The notes below the pieces were generated by a model. It was not told where the DNA came from and made no database searches. It saw nothing but the letters and a program-made list of their open reading frames with translations. From positions 1 through 64,000 of the forward strand of contig QAZA01000007.1 of NCBI GenBank assembly GCA_003054695.1: a stretch of DNA of 64,000 nucleotides. Reading direction: 5' to 3'. The translations under genes were made by a program, and so were the position numbers. This document shows positions 34,407-42,942 of this stretch, in pieces. Origin of the DNA: Verrucomicrobia bacterium LW23 (GTDB lineage Bacteria; Verrucomicrobiota; Verrucomicrobiia; Methylacidiphilales; UBA1321). Numbering within the stretch: the first letter of the stretch is position 1; each line of letters opens with the position of its first letter.

Positions 34407-35153
34407 ATGACGTCCGCACTCCTTGCCCTGGCCCGCCGCGTTAACGTGTTGGCACTGAGCATGATACTGATGCTTCCCACGCTAAGCCAGGCGGGGGAGT
34501 ACCTGGTGCTCTCCGGCGGCCCCGCTCTGCGCCTGTACGAGGCCGACAAGCGCGCCACGCACGACAAATACTGGTTCAATTTCATCGACAGCGCCCAGCT
34601 GCGCATCCACCAGCTCAAGCCCAAACTGGCCGCCGGCGACGAAATCACCTGGGTCGTCTTCCGCCCCGGCTACGCCGACCGCGCCACGGAGATGAAAAAT
34701 GACCCGAAGGAGATGACGAAGCTCGATCTGCTGAACGAGATTGTACGCAAAGCCAACGCCGAGGGCGTCTCGCTGCTCTGGTTCGACAGCACGGACCAGC
34801 TCATCAATTATATGAATCGCGGCAAGGACCGCAGCAAGGTGCCGATCGTCGGCTTCGACTTTTTTGGTCACAGCAACAAGGCCTGCTTTCTGTTTGATTA
34901 CAGCAACAACGTGGACGGTATGTCGACGGAATACCTTCATGTTCAGGATCTTGCGAAGCTGAATAAGGATATCTTTTCCAAAAACGCATTCTGCCAAAGC
35001 TGGGGCTGCCACTCGGGCGAGCTCTATAGCCAGAAGTGGAAAGCGCGCTTTGGCGTGCCGATGGTGGGCGTTGTCGGCAAAACCGACTATTCGCGCGTTC
35101 GCCTGGGCGATCTCCCGTTCGAGAGCTCCGGCAAGAATAATTGGACCCAGTAA
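34407..35153 (+). CDS. Exported caspase-like (clan CD) protein, unrecognised family
   Basis: 248 aa. Signal peptide at about residues 10-29 (NVLALSMILMLPTLSQAG). I do not recognise the family, but two motifs match the caspase/metacaspase fold: a hydrophobic strand ending in GHS (VPIVGFDFFGHSN, H155), where caspases have the FSGHG His, and a second strand ending in GCHSGE (C201), where metacaspases have DxCHSG with the nucleophile. The 46-residue spacing between His and Cys fits that fold. Ribosome site GAGG 12 bases before the ATG. It is followed in the same direction by two exported paralogues and a membrane protein. If active, it would be a periplasmic or secreted cysteine peptidase. The peptidase call rests on motif reading only. 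Confidence 0.6.
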   Translation: MTSALLALARRVNVLALSMILMLPTLSQAGEYLVLSGGPALRLYEADKRATHDKYWFNFIDSAQLRIHQLKPKLAAGDEITWVVFRPGYADRATEMKNDPKEMTKLDLLNEIVRKANAEGVSLLWFDSTDQLINYMNRGKDRSKVPIVGFDFFGHSNKACFLFDYSNNVDGMSTEYLHVQDLAKLNKDIFSKNAFCQSWGCHSGELYSQKWKARFGVPMVGVVGKTDYSRVRLGDLPFESSGKNNWTQ

Positions 35154-35192
35154 GAAGGCGGCGCCGACTTTTTCTCCAGTACCAGCCTGCAC

Positions 35193-35795
35193 ATGATCCT
35201 CTCCTTCAAGTTCTTAGCTGTGGCCACCTACCGACGCGTTGCAGCTTTTATCCTGATGTTGACCGCGGCCCTGGCCGTGCTTTCGGCGGCGACGACCGAC
35301 GCCCGTGCCCAATCCATTCGCGACCAGGTCAAGCCGAATGAATCCACCATCCTGGCGCCGCCGCCCCGCGTGCCCATCCCGCCGCAGGGGGAGGTGCCGA
35401 CCGGCGCGCCCGCGCAATTGCCCGCCGCCAAGGGCGGGCAGACGGGCCGCTATTATATTGGCCACCGCTACTACGGCGAGAAGGAGGCGGGCTGGGGCTG
35501 GATCAAGAACTCGGCCGACAGCTGGGCTAATGCGAAATGGTGCGCCATTAAGGAGACGCCAGGGGTTATTGTGGCGCCGTTTCGCACGCTGCCCAATCGC
35601 TGGGACGACCACAACCACGAGTACAAGTTTTGGGGCCGCTGGGCAAGCTACACGGCGTACGATCCCCATCGCGATGAGGATTTGCCCGTATTTATTCTGG
35701 AGGGCTACGAATCCCTGGGGCCGAAACCTGAGCTTAAGCGCACGCCCGGCGCGGTGCGCCGCAATCGTCCCAGCCGCGGATCTACCTCACGCTGA
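35193..35795 (+). CDS. Exported Trp/Tyr-rich protein, paralogue A
   Basis: 200 aa. Signal peptide to about residue 40 (FILMLTAALAVLSAATTDARA-QS). A Pro-rich segment follows (ILAPPPRVPIPPQGEVPTG), then a compact aromatic domain of about 95 residues with the words RYYGEKEAGWGWI, KETPG, RWDDHNHEYKFWG, YDPHR and LEGYESLGP. No family recognised. The next gene encodes a protein of the same length and plan, so the pair arose by tandem duplication. It begins 39 bases after the stop of the caspase-like gene and in the same frame. A secreted or periplasmic role linked to that protein is inferred from order only. Confidence 0.75.
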   Translation: MILSFKFLAVATYRRVAAFILMLTAALAVLSAATTDARAQSIRDQVKPNESTILAPPPRVPIPPQGEVPTGAPAQLPAAKGGQTGRYYIGHRYYGEKEAGWGWIKNSADSWANAKWCAIKETPGVIVAPFRTLPNRWDDHNHEYKFWGRWASYTAYDPHRDEDLPVFILEGYESLGPKPELKRTPGAVRRNRPSRGSTSR

Positions 35796-35845
35796 GGTAG
35801 TTGCGCAACGTTCGTGCTTATTCCGGGGTGCCTTCCCTATTGCTT

Positions 35846-36448
35846 ATGTTGACGCGAATGCGCCGCTCCCTCTGCCTCTTGCTTCCGCCATCCGCGCTGC
35901 CGAAAGGCAGTGGCCGGCTGGTGCTGTATCTGGTGGCACTACAGGTATTTGTGGGCGCGTTGCTTGGCGCGGACAACGCGTTTGCGCGAGAGAGGCCGGA
36001 CGAGGCGACCATCCTGGCGCCTCCCCCCAAGGTTCCCGTGCCGCCGCAAGGAGATGTACCTACGGGCAATCCTGGCAAACTTCCCGCGCCGAAGCCGGGC
36101 AAGGGTGCATACTTTATTGGTCGACGCTACTATAGCGAGAAGGAGGCCGGCTGGGGCTGGATCAGGACGCCGGAGGAGGCGTGGTCCAAAGCACGCTGGG
36201 CAACGCTTAAGGAGACGCCGGGCAAGATTACGGCGCCTTTTCGCGCGCTGCCTCACCGGTGGGACGACAACAATCACGAGTACAAGCTTTGGGGCTACTG
36301 GGCCAAATACAAGGCGTACGACCCGTTTCGCAACAAGGCGTGGCCGGTTTTTGTGCTTCAGGGTTATGAATCCCTCGGGCCGCAACCGCAGAAGCTGAAG
36401 CTTAAGCCAGGCCAGGGCCGCGATAGCGAGCCAGGGCGCACGCGCTGA
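35846..36448 (+). CDS. Exported Trp/Tyr-rich protein, paralogue B
   Basis: 200 aa from ATG 35846; an in-frame TTG at 35801 is also possible, but the ATG gives exactly the length of paralogue A. A hydrophobic export segment (LVLYLVALQVFVGALLGADNAFA) precedes ATILAPPPKVPVPPQGDVPTG and the same aromatic domain (RYYSEKEAGWGWI, KETPGKI, APFRALPHRWDD, YKLWGYWA, LQGYESLGP). The mature parts of A and B are roughly two-thirds identical by eye while the signal peptides differ, which points to selection on the mature domain. The C-terminus is basic (Lys/Arg-rich). Function unknown. Confidence 0.75.
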   Translation: MLTRMRRSLCLLLPPSALPKGSGRLVLYLVALQVFVGALLGADNAFARERPDEATILAPPPKVPVPPQGDVPTGNPGKLPAPKPGKGAYFIGRRYYSEKEAGWGWIRTPEEAWSKARWATLKETPGKITAPFRALPHRWDDNNHEYKLWGYWAKYKAYDPFRNKAWPVFVLQGYESLGPQPQKLKLKPGQGRDSEPGRTR

Positions 36449-36509
36449 GCGGGCGGTACGGACTTCCGCATTTTGTTCTACATAACCTGTTAACGTGCAA
36501 TAGTTTATC

Positions 36510-37121
36510 GTGTTTGGATTACGCATCCGTATCCTGGATATTGTGGCATGGTTCCTCCTGTTTTTGGTGGTGGCCGCCTTTTTTATGCCGTGGCTCAAGT
36601 TTCCTCAGGATCCCTCCGCGCTGGACGAGGATGCGGCCGTCGATCAACTGACGGAGGAGTCCGACATGACCCTCTTTGCGCGCTACATCCTGCCCTATAC
36701 GGAGGATCGCCGCACACAGGTGCGAATCCCCGACACACGGCTTACTCCGGCACACATTATTGCCGCGTTTCACGACAAAAAGCTGGAGGCCCAGCGCAAA
36801 GATCTCGTTGAGTCGCAAGTACTTGGCTTAAGCAATCAGGAGGCCCACGCATGGCTGCTTTTTGCCGCCATCCCCCTGGCCATATTTGCTCCCTTATTCA
36901 TGTCGCTGGCCCGGCGCAAATGGGCGCTTCTGCTGCCTCTGGTGGGGTGTCTCACCTACTACCTTTCCCTGCGTTATCGCCTTAACGACAGCAGCATGAC
37001 GCGCCTGGGCGTCGGCCCGTTTGCGGATATCGGCCTGTGGGTGGCCGCCTACGCGCTGCTGGGCATGTGCCTGCTGCTCCTCATCCGTCTGCTTTTGCCC
37101 TCCTCGCATCGGGCGGATTAG
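36510..37121 (+). CDS. Multi-pass inner-membrane protein of unknown family
   Basis: 203 aa starting at GTG 36510. One N-terminal transmembrane helix (IVAWFLLFLVVAAFFMPWL), an exported loop of about 90 mostly charged residues (about 28-118, including RTQVRIPDTRLTPAHIIAAF), then three more helices (LLFAAIPLAIFAPLFMSLA, LLLPLVGCLTYYLSL, IGLWVAAYALLGMCLLLLI). It lies 61 bases after paralogue B and closes the same-strand cluster, so it may anchor or export the other products. The end is convergent with the histidine kinase gene, 27 bases apart. Confidence 0.7.
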   Translation: MFGLRIRILDIVAWFLLFLVVAAFFMPWLKFPQDPSALDEDAAVDQLTEESDMTLFARYILPYTEDRRTQVRIPDTRLTPAHIIAAFHDKKLEAQRKDLVESQVLGLSNQEAHAWLLFAAIPLAIFAPLFMSLARRKWALLLPLVGCLTYYLSLRYRLNDSSMTRLGVGPFADIGLWVAAYALLGMCLLLLIRLLLPSSHRAD

Positions 37122-37148
37122 CCCGACGGGGCGGTTGGCGATGGAATC

Positions 37149-39977
37149 CTACCGCGCAGCCGCGGCCTCTTCGCGAGGGGCCTGAGCATGGGCTGCAACA
37201 GGGGCCTCGCCGCCCTCCGCCGCACTTGCAAGGGGCAGGCGAAGCGTGAAGATGCTGCCGCCGCCGGGGCGCGGCTGGTAGGTTACGTCGCCATGGTGCG
37301 CCTGGGCGATTTGCTGGGAGAGGGTGAGCCCCAGGCCGGAGCCCTGGATGCCGCTGTTGAGAGCATCGTGCGCGCGGTAAAATTGCTCGAAAATCGCCTT
37401 CTCCGCTCCCGCGGGCACGCCCGGTCCGCGATCCAGAACACGCAGCACGGCCTCGGTGCCAACCGTGGCAAGCTCCACCTGGATGTCGCGCGCCGGGCCG
37501 CCATACTTCTCGGCGTTAGAGACGAGGTTAAGGATGATCTGCGTTACCGCGTCGGGATCCCCATAAATCGGCACGGGCGCTTCCGCCTCAGGGGCTGCGC
37601 CCTCGGCCGTGGTGGCGTTGGCAGGCGCGTTGCCGATATGCAGCCGCACCGTGTAGCCGGCGGCGGTAAGCTGCGGGGTGTAGCCGGCCATGAGTTTGCG
37701 CAGCAGCCGGGCCAGGTCGCACGGCTCCATCTGGTAGATTTTCTCCCCGCGCTCCATGCGGGAGAAATCGAGCACGTTGTTAATGAGTCGCGTAAGGCGC
37801 GCGGCCTCGCTGGCGATGATTTGGGCAAACTGCCTGCGTTTGCCGGCGTCGTCGGCGCGGGAGCCCTGCAGCAGCTCGGAGAACATGCGGATGGAGGTGA
37901 GCGGCGTTTTCAGCTCGTGCGAGACGTTGGAGACAAAGTCGGTCTTTTGGCGCGCCAGGATGAGTTGCCGACGAAGATCCAGCGCAATCAGCCAGCCCCC
38001 AACGCCTATCGCCACTAGCATCAGCGCGATAAGCGAGGCCACGGTGGCGTGCAGGTTGGAGGCCGCGCGGTTGAGCTCGGCGGGGTCGAGCAGGTAGGCG
38101 GCCACCTCCCAGTGGGGCAACGCTTCGCCCACCTCGGTAGCCACAAACGGGCGCTTCCAGTTTGGCGCCTCAAAGTCGGGCAGGGTGCGGGCGACGGGGC
38201 GGCCGGAGGAATCGAGCACCGCCAGGCAAATCTGGCTGGAGAGGGCGCGATCGATGGTAAGGGTGTTGCCGACGGCGGCGGTGATGGCCGGCATGGCGAT
38301 GCGCGCGCCAAAGATGAGCTGGGGATCGCGCGGTGATTTGTACCACACGAGTACACAAAGGCGATTCTGCATGAAAAGTGCCACTGCCCCGCTCGATTCG
38401 TTGCCGATCAGCTGCCGGAACTCCGCCTCCGCAGGCACAATGCGGGAGTTGGGCGGTGGACTTTCACCCATATCCTTGAGCGGCTGTACTTTACGCTGAT
38501 TGAGGGAACGAAGCTTGTTACTGAAGGTGTTATAGGTGTTGCCCAGCTGCGTCAGCTGCACCTCCCGCTCGCGCGATGTGCCAGTGGGTGCGGGAGCAGG
38601 CGCTGGTGCCTGGGTTGCCGGCGCGTTCTGACGGGCCGTTTGCGCCGGCTGGTATTGAGGGATAACCCGTTGCTGCTCGGCCATTTGCATCTCGTCGCGT
38701 TCAGGCCGCAGCGCCTCCTTCTTTTGCTCCAGATGGGAAATCTCGGTATCCTTTCCGTGGTGGCTCTCCTGCGAAGTTTTGCGAGCTTCGCTCCGCGGTG
38801 CCGTCGGCTCGGGAGGCTGTGGAGCCTCCTTTATTGCGACGAAAGCGCCTCCGGTCGAATCCTCCACGCTTTTGTCGGCCTCCGCCATCTGCTGCGGACG
38901 GGTTACCGCCTTGGTGGCAGGCTTCGCCGTTTCAGACGCCGTGCCACTGCCTGAGGGCGTCGCTCGCCGGACTGGCTTGTCGGTCTTGGGTGATGTATTG
39001 GCGGTTGCCTGATTGTTCCCCGGCTTGGAGCCTGAGGCCCTGGACTGCGGCGTCGTTGCTGTGGGAGATGGCGCGCGCCTGGGTGTGGAAGCAGCCTTGT
39101 CCATGTCCACGATCTTCTCCGTGGCAGGGGCTCCTGGCGCGGATGTGGAGCCGGCAGGCGAATTCGCGCCGGGTTTCCGTACGGCCCGTGCTCGAGACTC
39201 CTCGTGCTCGACGGTGCTGGTGGGCGGAAGCACCAGCGGCTGCTGGTGATGGGACTGCTGCTGAAGTTGGTCGGGCGGCAACGGCGCCCGTGGCAGCGTC
39301 GCAAGGGGCGTCTGCGGGGCGGAAACGGGCGGGGAAATGTCCGGGGCCTCTTGGGCGCCACCAGGCACGGGCGCAGTGGCGGGCGATGGCGATGGTGCTG
39401 GGGTGGCAGTGGGCGCGGGCGGCGCCATTGGCTTTTCCGCGTAGGCCGGGCTGTTGGCGGGGTTGGGCGCGGAAGCGAGGTTATCGCCAGCAGCGCCTTC
39501 GCTGTTGGTTGTGCTGTTGCTGGGTTCCAGCTGAGCCAGGTTGTAGGCGCTGTTTTGGCTGGGGTAAACTTCCGTTGCCACGCGGTTGCTCAGAAATTCC
39601 CCAAACTCCTTGCGAAACCGGGTGGCGTTGTCGCTGTCAAACGCGGCGGGGGAGAGGATATTGCCGTCCAGCGTCACCGCAAAACCGGTCTCCGCATTGG
39701 GCCAGGCTTTGCGCAACAGCGCGTCAAACATGGGGGCGATGCGGCGCGTGTCGCGGTCCTCCAGCAGCACATCCACGGCGTGGACAAAATCGGCCTTTTG
39801 GGCGCGCATCATGTCGCGGATCTGTGTCGCCGCGTTGTCGCAGGCGCCCTGAAACAGCAGGGCCTGCGAGCGCTCCAGCACAAACTGCTGGTCGCGCAGT
39901 GAACGCCACGCCAGCCCCGCCAGCACCAGGCTGGGCAGGACCACCGCAAGCAGAAAGACGATGGCGACCTTGCGCAT
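37149..39977 (-). CDS. Sensor histidine kinase with a very large Pro/Ala-rich periplasmic insert
   Basis: 942 aa from ATG 39977, just before transmembrane helix 1 (VAIVFLLAVVLPSLVLAGLAW); a GTG 33 codons upstream would add an unlikely leader. The periplasmic part spans about 25-640. Its middle (about 160-460) is a low-complexity Pro/Ala/Ser/Thr-rich region followed by Gln/Glu/Lys-rich, probably coiled, sequence. Helix 2 is at about 645-670. The cytosolic core is orthodox: H-box FVSNVSHELKTPLTSIRMF (His near 684), N-box ILNLVSNAEKYGG, G1 LDRGPGVPAG, G2 GSGLGLTLSQQIAQAHHG. No HAMP or receiver domain and no response regulator gene adjacent, so it is an orphan kinase. It diverges from the TPR/zinc-ribbon gene. 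A wall-spanning or tension-sensing role is speculation. Confidence 0.88.
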   Translation of the reverse strand: MRKVAIVFLLAVVLPSLVLAGLAWRSLRDQQFVLERSQALLFQGACDNAATQIRDMMRAQKADFVHAVDVLLEDRDTRRIAPMFDALLRKAWPNAETGFAVTLDGNILSPAAFDSDNATRFRKEFGEFLSNRVATEVYPSQNSAYNLAQLEPSNSTTNSEGAAGDNLASAPNPANSPAYAEKPMAPPAPTATPAPSPSPATAPVPGGAQEAPDISPPVSAPQTPLATLPRAPLPPDQLQQQSHHQQPLVLPPTSTVEHEESRARAVRKPGANSPAGSTSAPGAPATEKIVDMDKAASTPRRAPSPTATTPQSRASGSKPGNNQATANTSPKTDKPVRRATPSGSGTASETAKPATKAVTRPQQMAEADKSVEDSTGGAFVAIKEAPQPPEPTAPRSEARKTSQESHHGKDTEISHLEQKKEALRPERDEMQMAEQQRVIPQYQPAQTARQNAPATQAPAPAPAPTGTSREREVQLTQLGNTYNTFSNKLRSLNQRKVQPLKDMGESPPPNSRIVPAEAEFRQLIGNESSGAVALFMQNRLCVLVWYKSPRDPQLIFGARIAMPAITAAVGNTLTIDRALSSQICLAVLDSSGRPVARTLPDFEAPNWKRPFVATEVGEALPHWEVAAYLLDPAELNRAASNLHATVASLIALMLVAIGVGGWLIALDLRRQLILARQKTDFVSNVSHELKTPLTSIRMFSELLQGSRADDAGKRRQFAQIIASEAARLTRLINNVLDFSRMERGEKIYQMEPCDLARLLRKLMAGYTPQLTAAGYTVRLHIGNAPANATTAEGAAPEAEAPVPIYGDPDAVTQIILNLVSNAEKYGGPARDIQVELATVGTEAVLRVLDRGPGVPAGAEKAIFEQFYRAHDALNSGIQGSGLGLTLSQQIAQAHHGDVTYQPRPGGGSIFTLRLPLASAAEGGEAPVAAHAQAPREEAAAAR

Positions 39978-40213
39978 GATCGAATAGAGCTGAGCAGAGC
40001 AGAAAATACCGCGCCCGAAGCGCGATGGCAACCGAGGCAAAGCGCGCAGCATGCCGAGTATGGGCACACGTTGCACTGCACCATCATGTACAGTGCCGCA
40101 AGACGGGGCGGAAAGCGAGCGGAAAACCGCTTTGCTTCAAGTAATGGCTCTGTCACACAAAGTTTAAGCAAATCAGTTTGTGCTGTTGATTGTGAAGGAA
40201 TCTGTGCTACACC

Positions 40214-42877
40214 ATGTACCGCCATCCACCATGGCAACCTATGCCCAGCACATTTCACGGTATTGGCAGCACCTACTCTGGTAAGGAGAATGCGCAGACC
40301 CGGATGGGCTTTTGCAAAGCCTGCAAGGCCTGGCAACCGCTGGAGAGCTACGATACAAAGCTTTGCGCCTGTTTCCTTTACATCCCGCTGTTTACGCTGG
40401 GCAAAAAGCATGTTCTGGATCAGTGCCCAGCCTGTACCAATCACTTCTCCATCCCCAAAGATGAATGGGACAAGCAGTGTGCGACGGTGGTGCAGAACGC
40501 CGCCGAGGCTTACAACAGCGAGCCTACGCCCGAGAACGCCATTGCGGTACACCACGCGCTGCTGGAGCTCTCCCAAATAGAGCAAGCCGCCCAGTTCAGG
40601 CAATCGCAGGACGCCCGTTTTGGCAACAACGCGATGGTGCTGGCATTCTTCGGGCACTCGCTGCGCGATATCGGCCGCACGCAGGATGCGAACCCGCTGT
40701 TCGACCGCGCGTACGACCTGGATCCGGCTCTGCCGGCCGCCCGCGTCGGCGTGTTTTACCAGTGCCTGGCAAAGGGTGAGCTGGACGACGCTCGCCTGTT
40801 GCTCGACTTTCTGGAGCGCCCCGGCGCGGGCAACGAGTTCTCACTGGAGCCGCTGGGGGAGCTTGCCTCCGCCCTGGCGGCCAAGGGGAGACATGAGGCC
40901 GCGCTGGAGCTGTACGCGGTGATCTTGCGGGAGCTGCCCGAGCTGGGCAAAGACGCGGTCTTTCGCGCTCGGGTAAAGAAGTCGGAGAAAGCGCTGGGCC
41001 GCCACACCTCGATGCTCCCCGAGCGCGACCTCGGCATGTTCCGGATGTTCAGTAGCGAGCCGGTGTGGGACGGCGGTACGTTGTCCTGGCGTACCGTTAC
41101 GGTCGTTGGCCTCATCGGGCTCGTCCTCTTTGCACTTCTGCTTGGCGTCAATGAGTATTTCCGCACGCATCGTTCGGTCTATGTTGTCAACGGGCTGCCG
41201 GGCACTATCGTCGCCAAAATTTCGGGGGCAGACGAAGTGCTTACCGTTGCGGAGCAAGGGGAGCCCGCCCACTGGGTGGTGCCCGAAGGCAAGCACCGTG
41301 TCACCATTAGCGGCGCCTTTACCGCCGAGTATGACGTCGACCTGACGTGCGGGTACTTCGAGCGGTTTTTAGAGCGCCCACTGTGGATTGTTAATCCGGA
41401 CGGCGCAGCGCTGATTATCGAGAGCACCCAGACAATAGACGCCTACTCGGGCGGATCATCGGTATACACCTCCTATTTTGGCACTCCAATCTCACGCTTT
41501 GAGGGGATTGAGTATCCGTTTAAGGAGCTTCCCGAGAAGATCAATCTGGGCAGGTCGCGCTCGAAAGTCATTAACTCGCTGCTGATTGCTTCGTTTCCGC
41601 TGGCGTACCTGGATGTCCACTGCGCAACCCCGGAGAGACAGACCGAGTACTTCCGCCTGATCAACTGGATGATCCGCCGCGACCCGGCCAACGAATCGCT
41701 TCTCGACCGCTACCACCAGGCCGTTCTCCTCCACCCGCGGGAGCGCGACATCTTCGACACTACGCTGAAGCAGGGGCTGGAACGGCGGCCGATCTCCATC
41801 CCCTGGCACCGCACGTACTGGAGTATGGCCAGTTCCTCAGAGCGCACCAGCGAGTTGCGGGCGATGTATGACGAGCTTCTGCAGCGGGAGGATATCCAGA
41901 AATCCCCCACGGAACTGGCCGCGGTCCTATACCTTCGCGGAGATGTCGACCCCGTCGATCCCCGCCCGTGGTGGGAGAAATCGCTACAGGCCGACAACAA
42001 CCGGACTGAAGCCGCCTCCTCGCTGGCCGAGCGCCATATGGCGCTGGGGGAGTGGCAGCGAGCCCTCGACGTGGTGGGCCGCCTTACCGCCGAGTCGCAG
42101 ACGGACGGCGATACGGCCAGTGTGTATCTCGCCTGCGCCATCGCCCAGGGTAACGCAGAGAAATATGAGACCGGCTTGCGCGCCAAGCTGAAGGAGTCCC
42201 CCGGCCACAGCGTCAGCGCTTACGGACTCACCTTTCTGCTCGCCCTTAAGGGCGAGAACGACGCTGCGGAAAAGCTGCTGAAATCGTACGGCAAGGAGCT
42301 GGAACAGTACGGCCCGCTGGGCGAGCACTTCTACCAGCTGCTATCTTTCCGCGCGCACTACGCGATGGGAGATTTTGACCACTGCCTGGCAGAGGCCAGA
42401 ATGCGCATGCGCGAGAAGCCCGACATCCTGAAAGTGCCCGAGATTTACGGCGCCCATGCCCTGATGGAAATGGGCCGCACCGACGAAGCGCGCGCTCTCT
42501 ACAGCTTTCCGCTCACCATAAACACCACCACCTCGCACCTGTTCATTGACCTGGCCTACCGCGCTGAGGGCAAGCCGGAGAAGGCGGCGCAGATCGAGAA
42601 AGATCTGATCTCCGTGCTGAAAAACGGCAGCCCCAGGCAGGTGGCCATGGCCGCCCTGCTGGAAAGCGCCACAGCGCCCGACATCGCCGCCATGCGCAAT
42701 ATGGGTGGCGATCTCGAAGTTACCGCGACCCTCTATGCCGTGCTGGGCTGCAAGTTCCCCGAGAAAAGCGCCGAGTACTTTGCCGAGGCCCGCAAGATCA
42801 ACATCCTGCCCGTTTTCCCGTACTACCTCATTGCCCGCGTGGCGGGCAAGGAGAAGGAAAAAGCGGCGGCCAGGTAG
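40214..42877 (+). CDS. Membrane-anchored zinc-ribbon / TPR protein
   Basis: 887 aa from ATG 40214; ATG 40241 is equally possible because the conserved start MPSTFHGIGSTYSGK lies there. An N-terminal zinc ribbon with C34-K-A-C37 and C71-P-A-C74 is split by a hydrophobic hairpin (FLYIPLFTLGKKHVLDQCPAC), a layout seen in many bacterial membrane-associated proteins. TPR-like helices follow (about 95-270), one transmembrane helix (about 297-316, VVGLIGLVLFALLLGV), a beta module resembling PEGA (VYVVNGLPGTIVAKI..VPEGKHRVTISG), then a long second TPR array (about 490-870) with LAERHMALGEWQRALDVV-type units. A scaffold at the inner membrane is likely; partner unknown. Transcribed divergently from the kinase across 236 bases. 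Confidence 0.75.
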   Translation: MYRHPPWQPMPSTFHGIGSTYSGKENAQTRMGFCKACKAWQPLESYDTKLCACFLYIPLFTLGKKHVLDQCPACTNHFSIPKDEWDKQCATVVQNAAEAYNSEPTPENAIAVHHALLELSQIEQAAQFRQSQDARFGNNAMVLAFFGHSLRDIGRTQDANPLFDRAYDLDPALPAARVGVFYQCLAKGELDDARLLLDFLERPGAGNEFSLEPLGELASALAAKGRHEAALELYAVILRELPELGKDAVFRARVKKSEKALGRHTSMLPERDLGMFRMFSSEPVWDGGTLSWRTVTVVGLIGLVLFALLLGVNEYFRTHRSVYVVNGLPGTIVAKISGADEVLTVAEQGEPAHWVVPEGKHRVTISGAFTAEYDVDLTCGYFERFLERPLWIVNPDGAALIIESTQTIDAYSGGSSVYTSYFGTPISRFEGIEYPFKELPEKINLGRSRSKVINSLLIASFPLAYLDVHCATPERQTEYFRLINWMIRRDPANESLLDRYHQAVLLHPRERDIFDTTLKQGLERRPISIPWHRTYWSMASSSERTSELRAMYDELLQREDIQKSPTELAAVLYLRGDVDPVDPRPWWEKSLQADNNRTEAASSLAERHMALGEWQRALDVVGRLTAESQTDGDTASVYLACAIAQGNAEKYETGLRAKLKESPGHSVSAYGLTFLLALKGENDAAEKLLKSYGKELEQYGPLGEHFYQLLSFRAHYAMGDFDHCLAEARMRMREKPDILKVPEIYGAHALMEMGRTDEARALYSFPLTINTTTSHLFIDLAYRAEGKPEKAAQIEKDLISVLKNGSPRQVAMAALLESATAPDIAAMRNMGGDLEVTATLYAVLGCKFPEKSAEYFAEARKINILPVFPYYLIARVAGKEKEKAAAR

Positions 42878-42942
42878 ACGGCAGGGCGGGCAGGTCAGAG
42901 GGCGCCGCCTCTCTGGCAGGCCCTCGGACGTGCGAATGAGGG

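Noticed and set aside
40111..40136. AGCGG-AAAA-CCGCT hairpin in the kinase/TPR divergent region
   Set aside because: The stem is only five clean bases and it sits in a promoter region; it is too weak to call a regulatory site.
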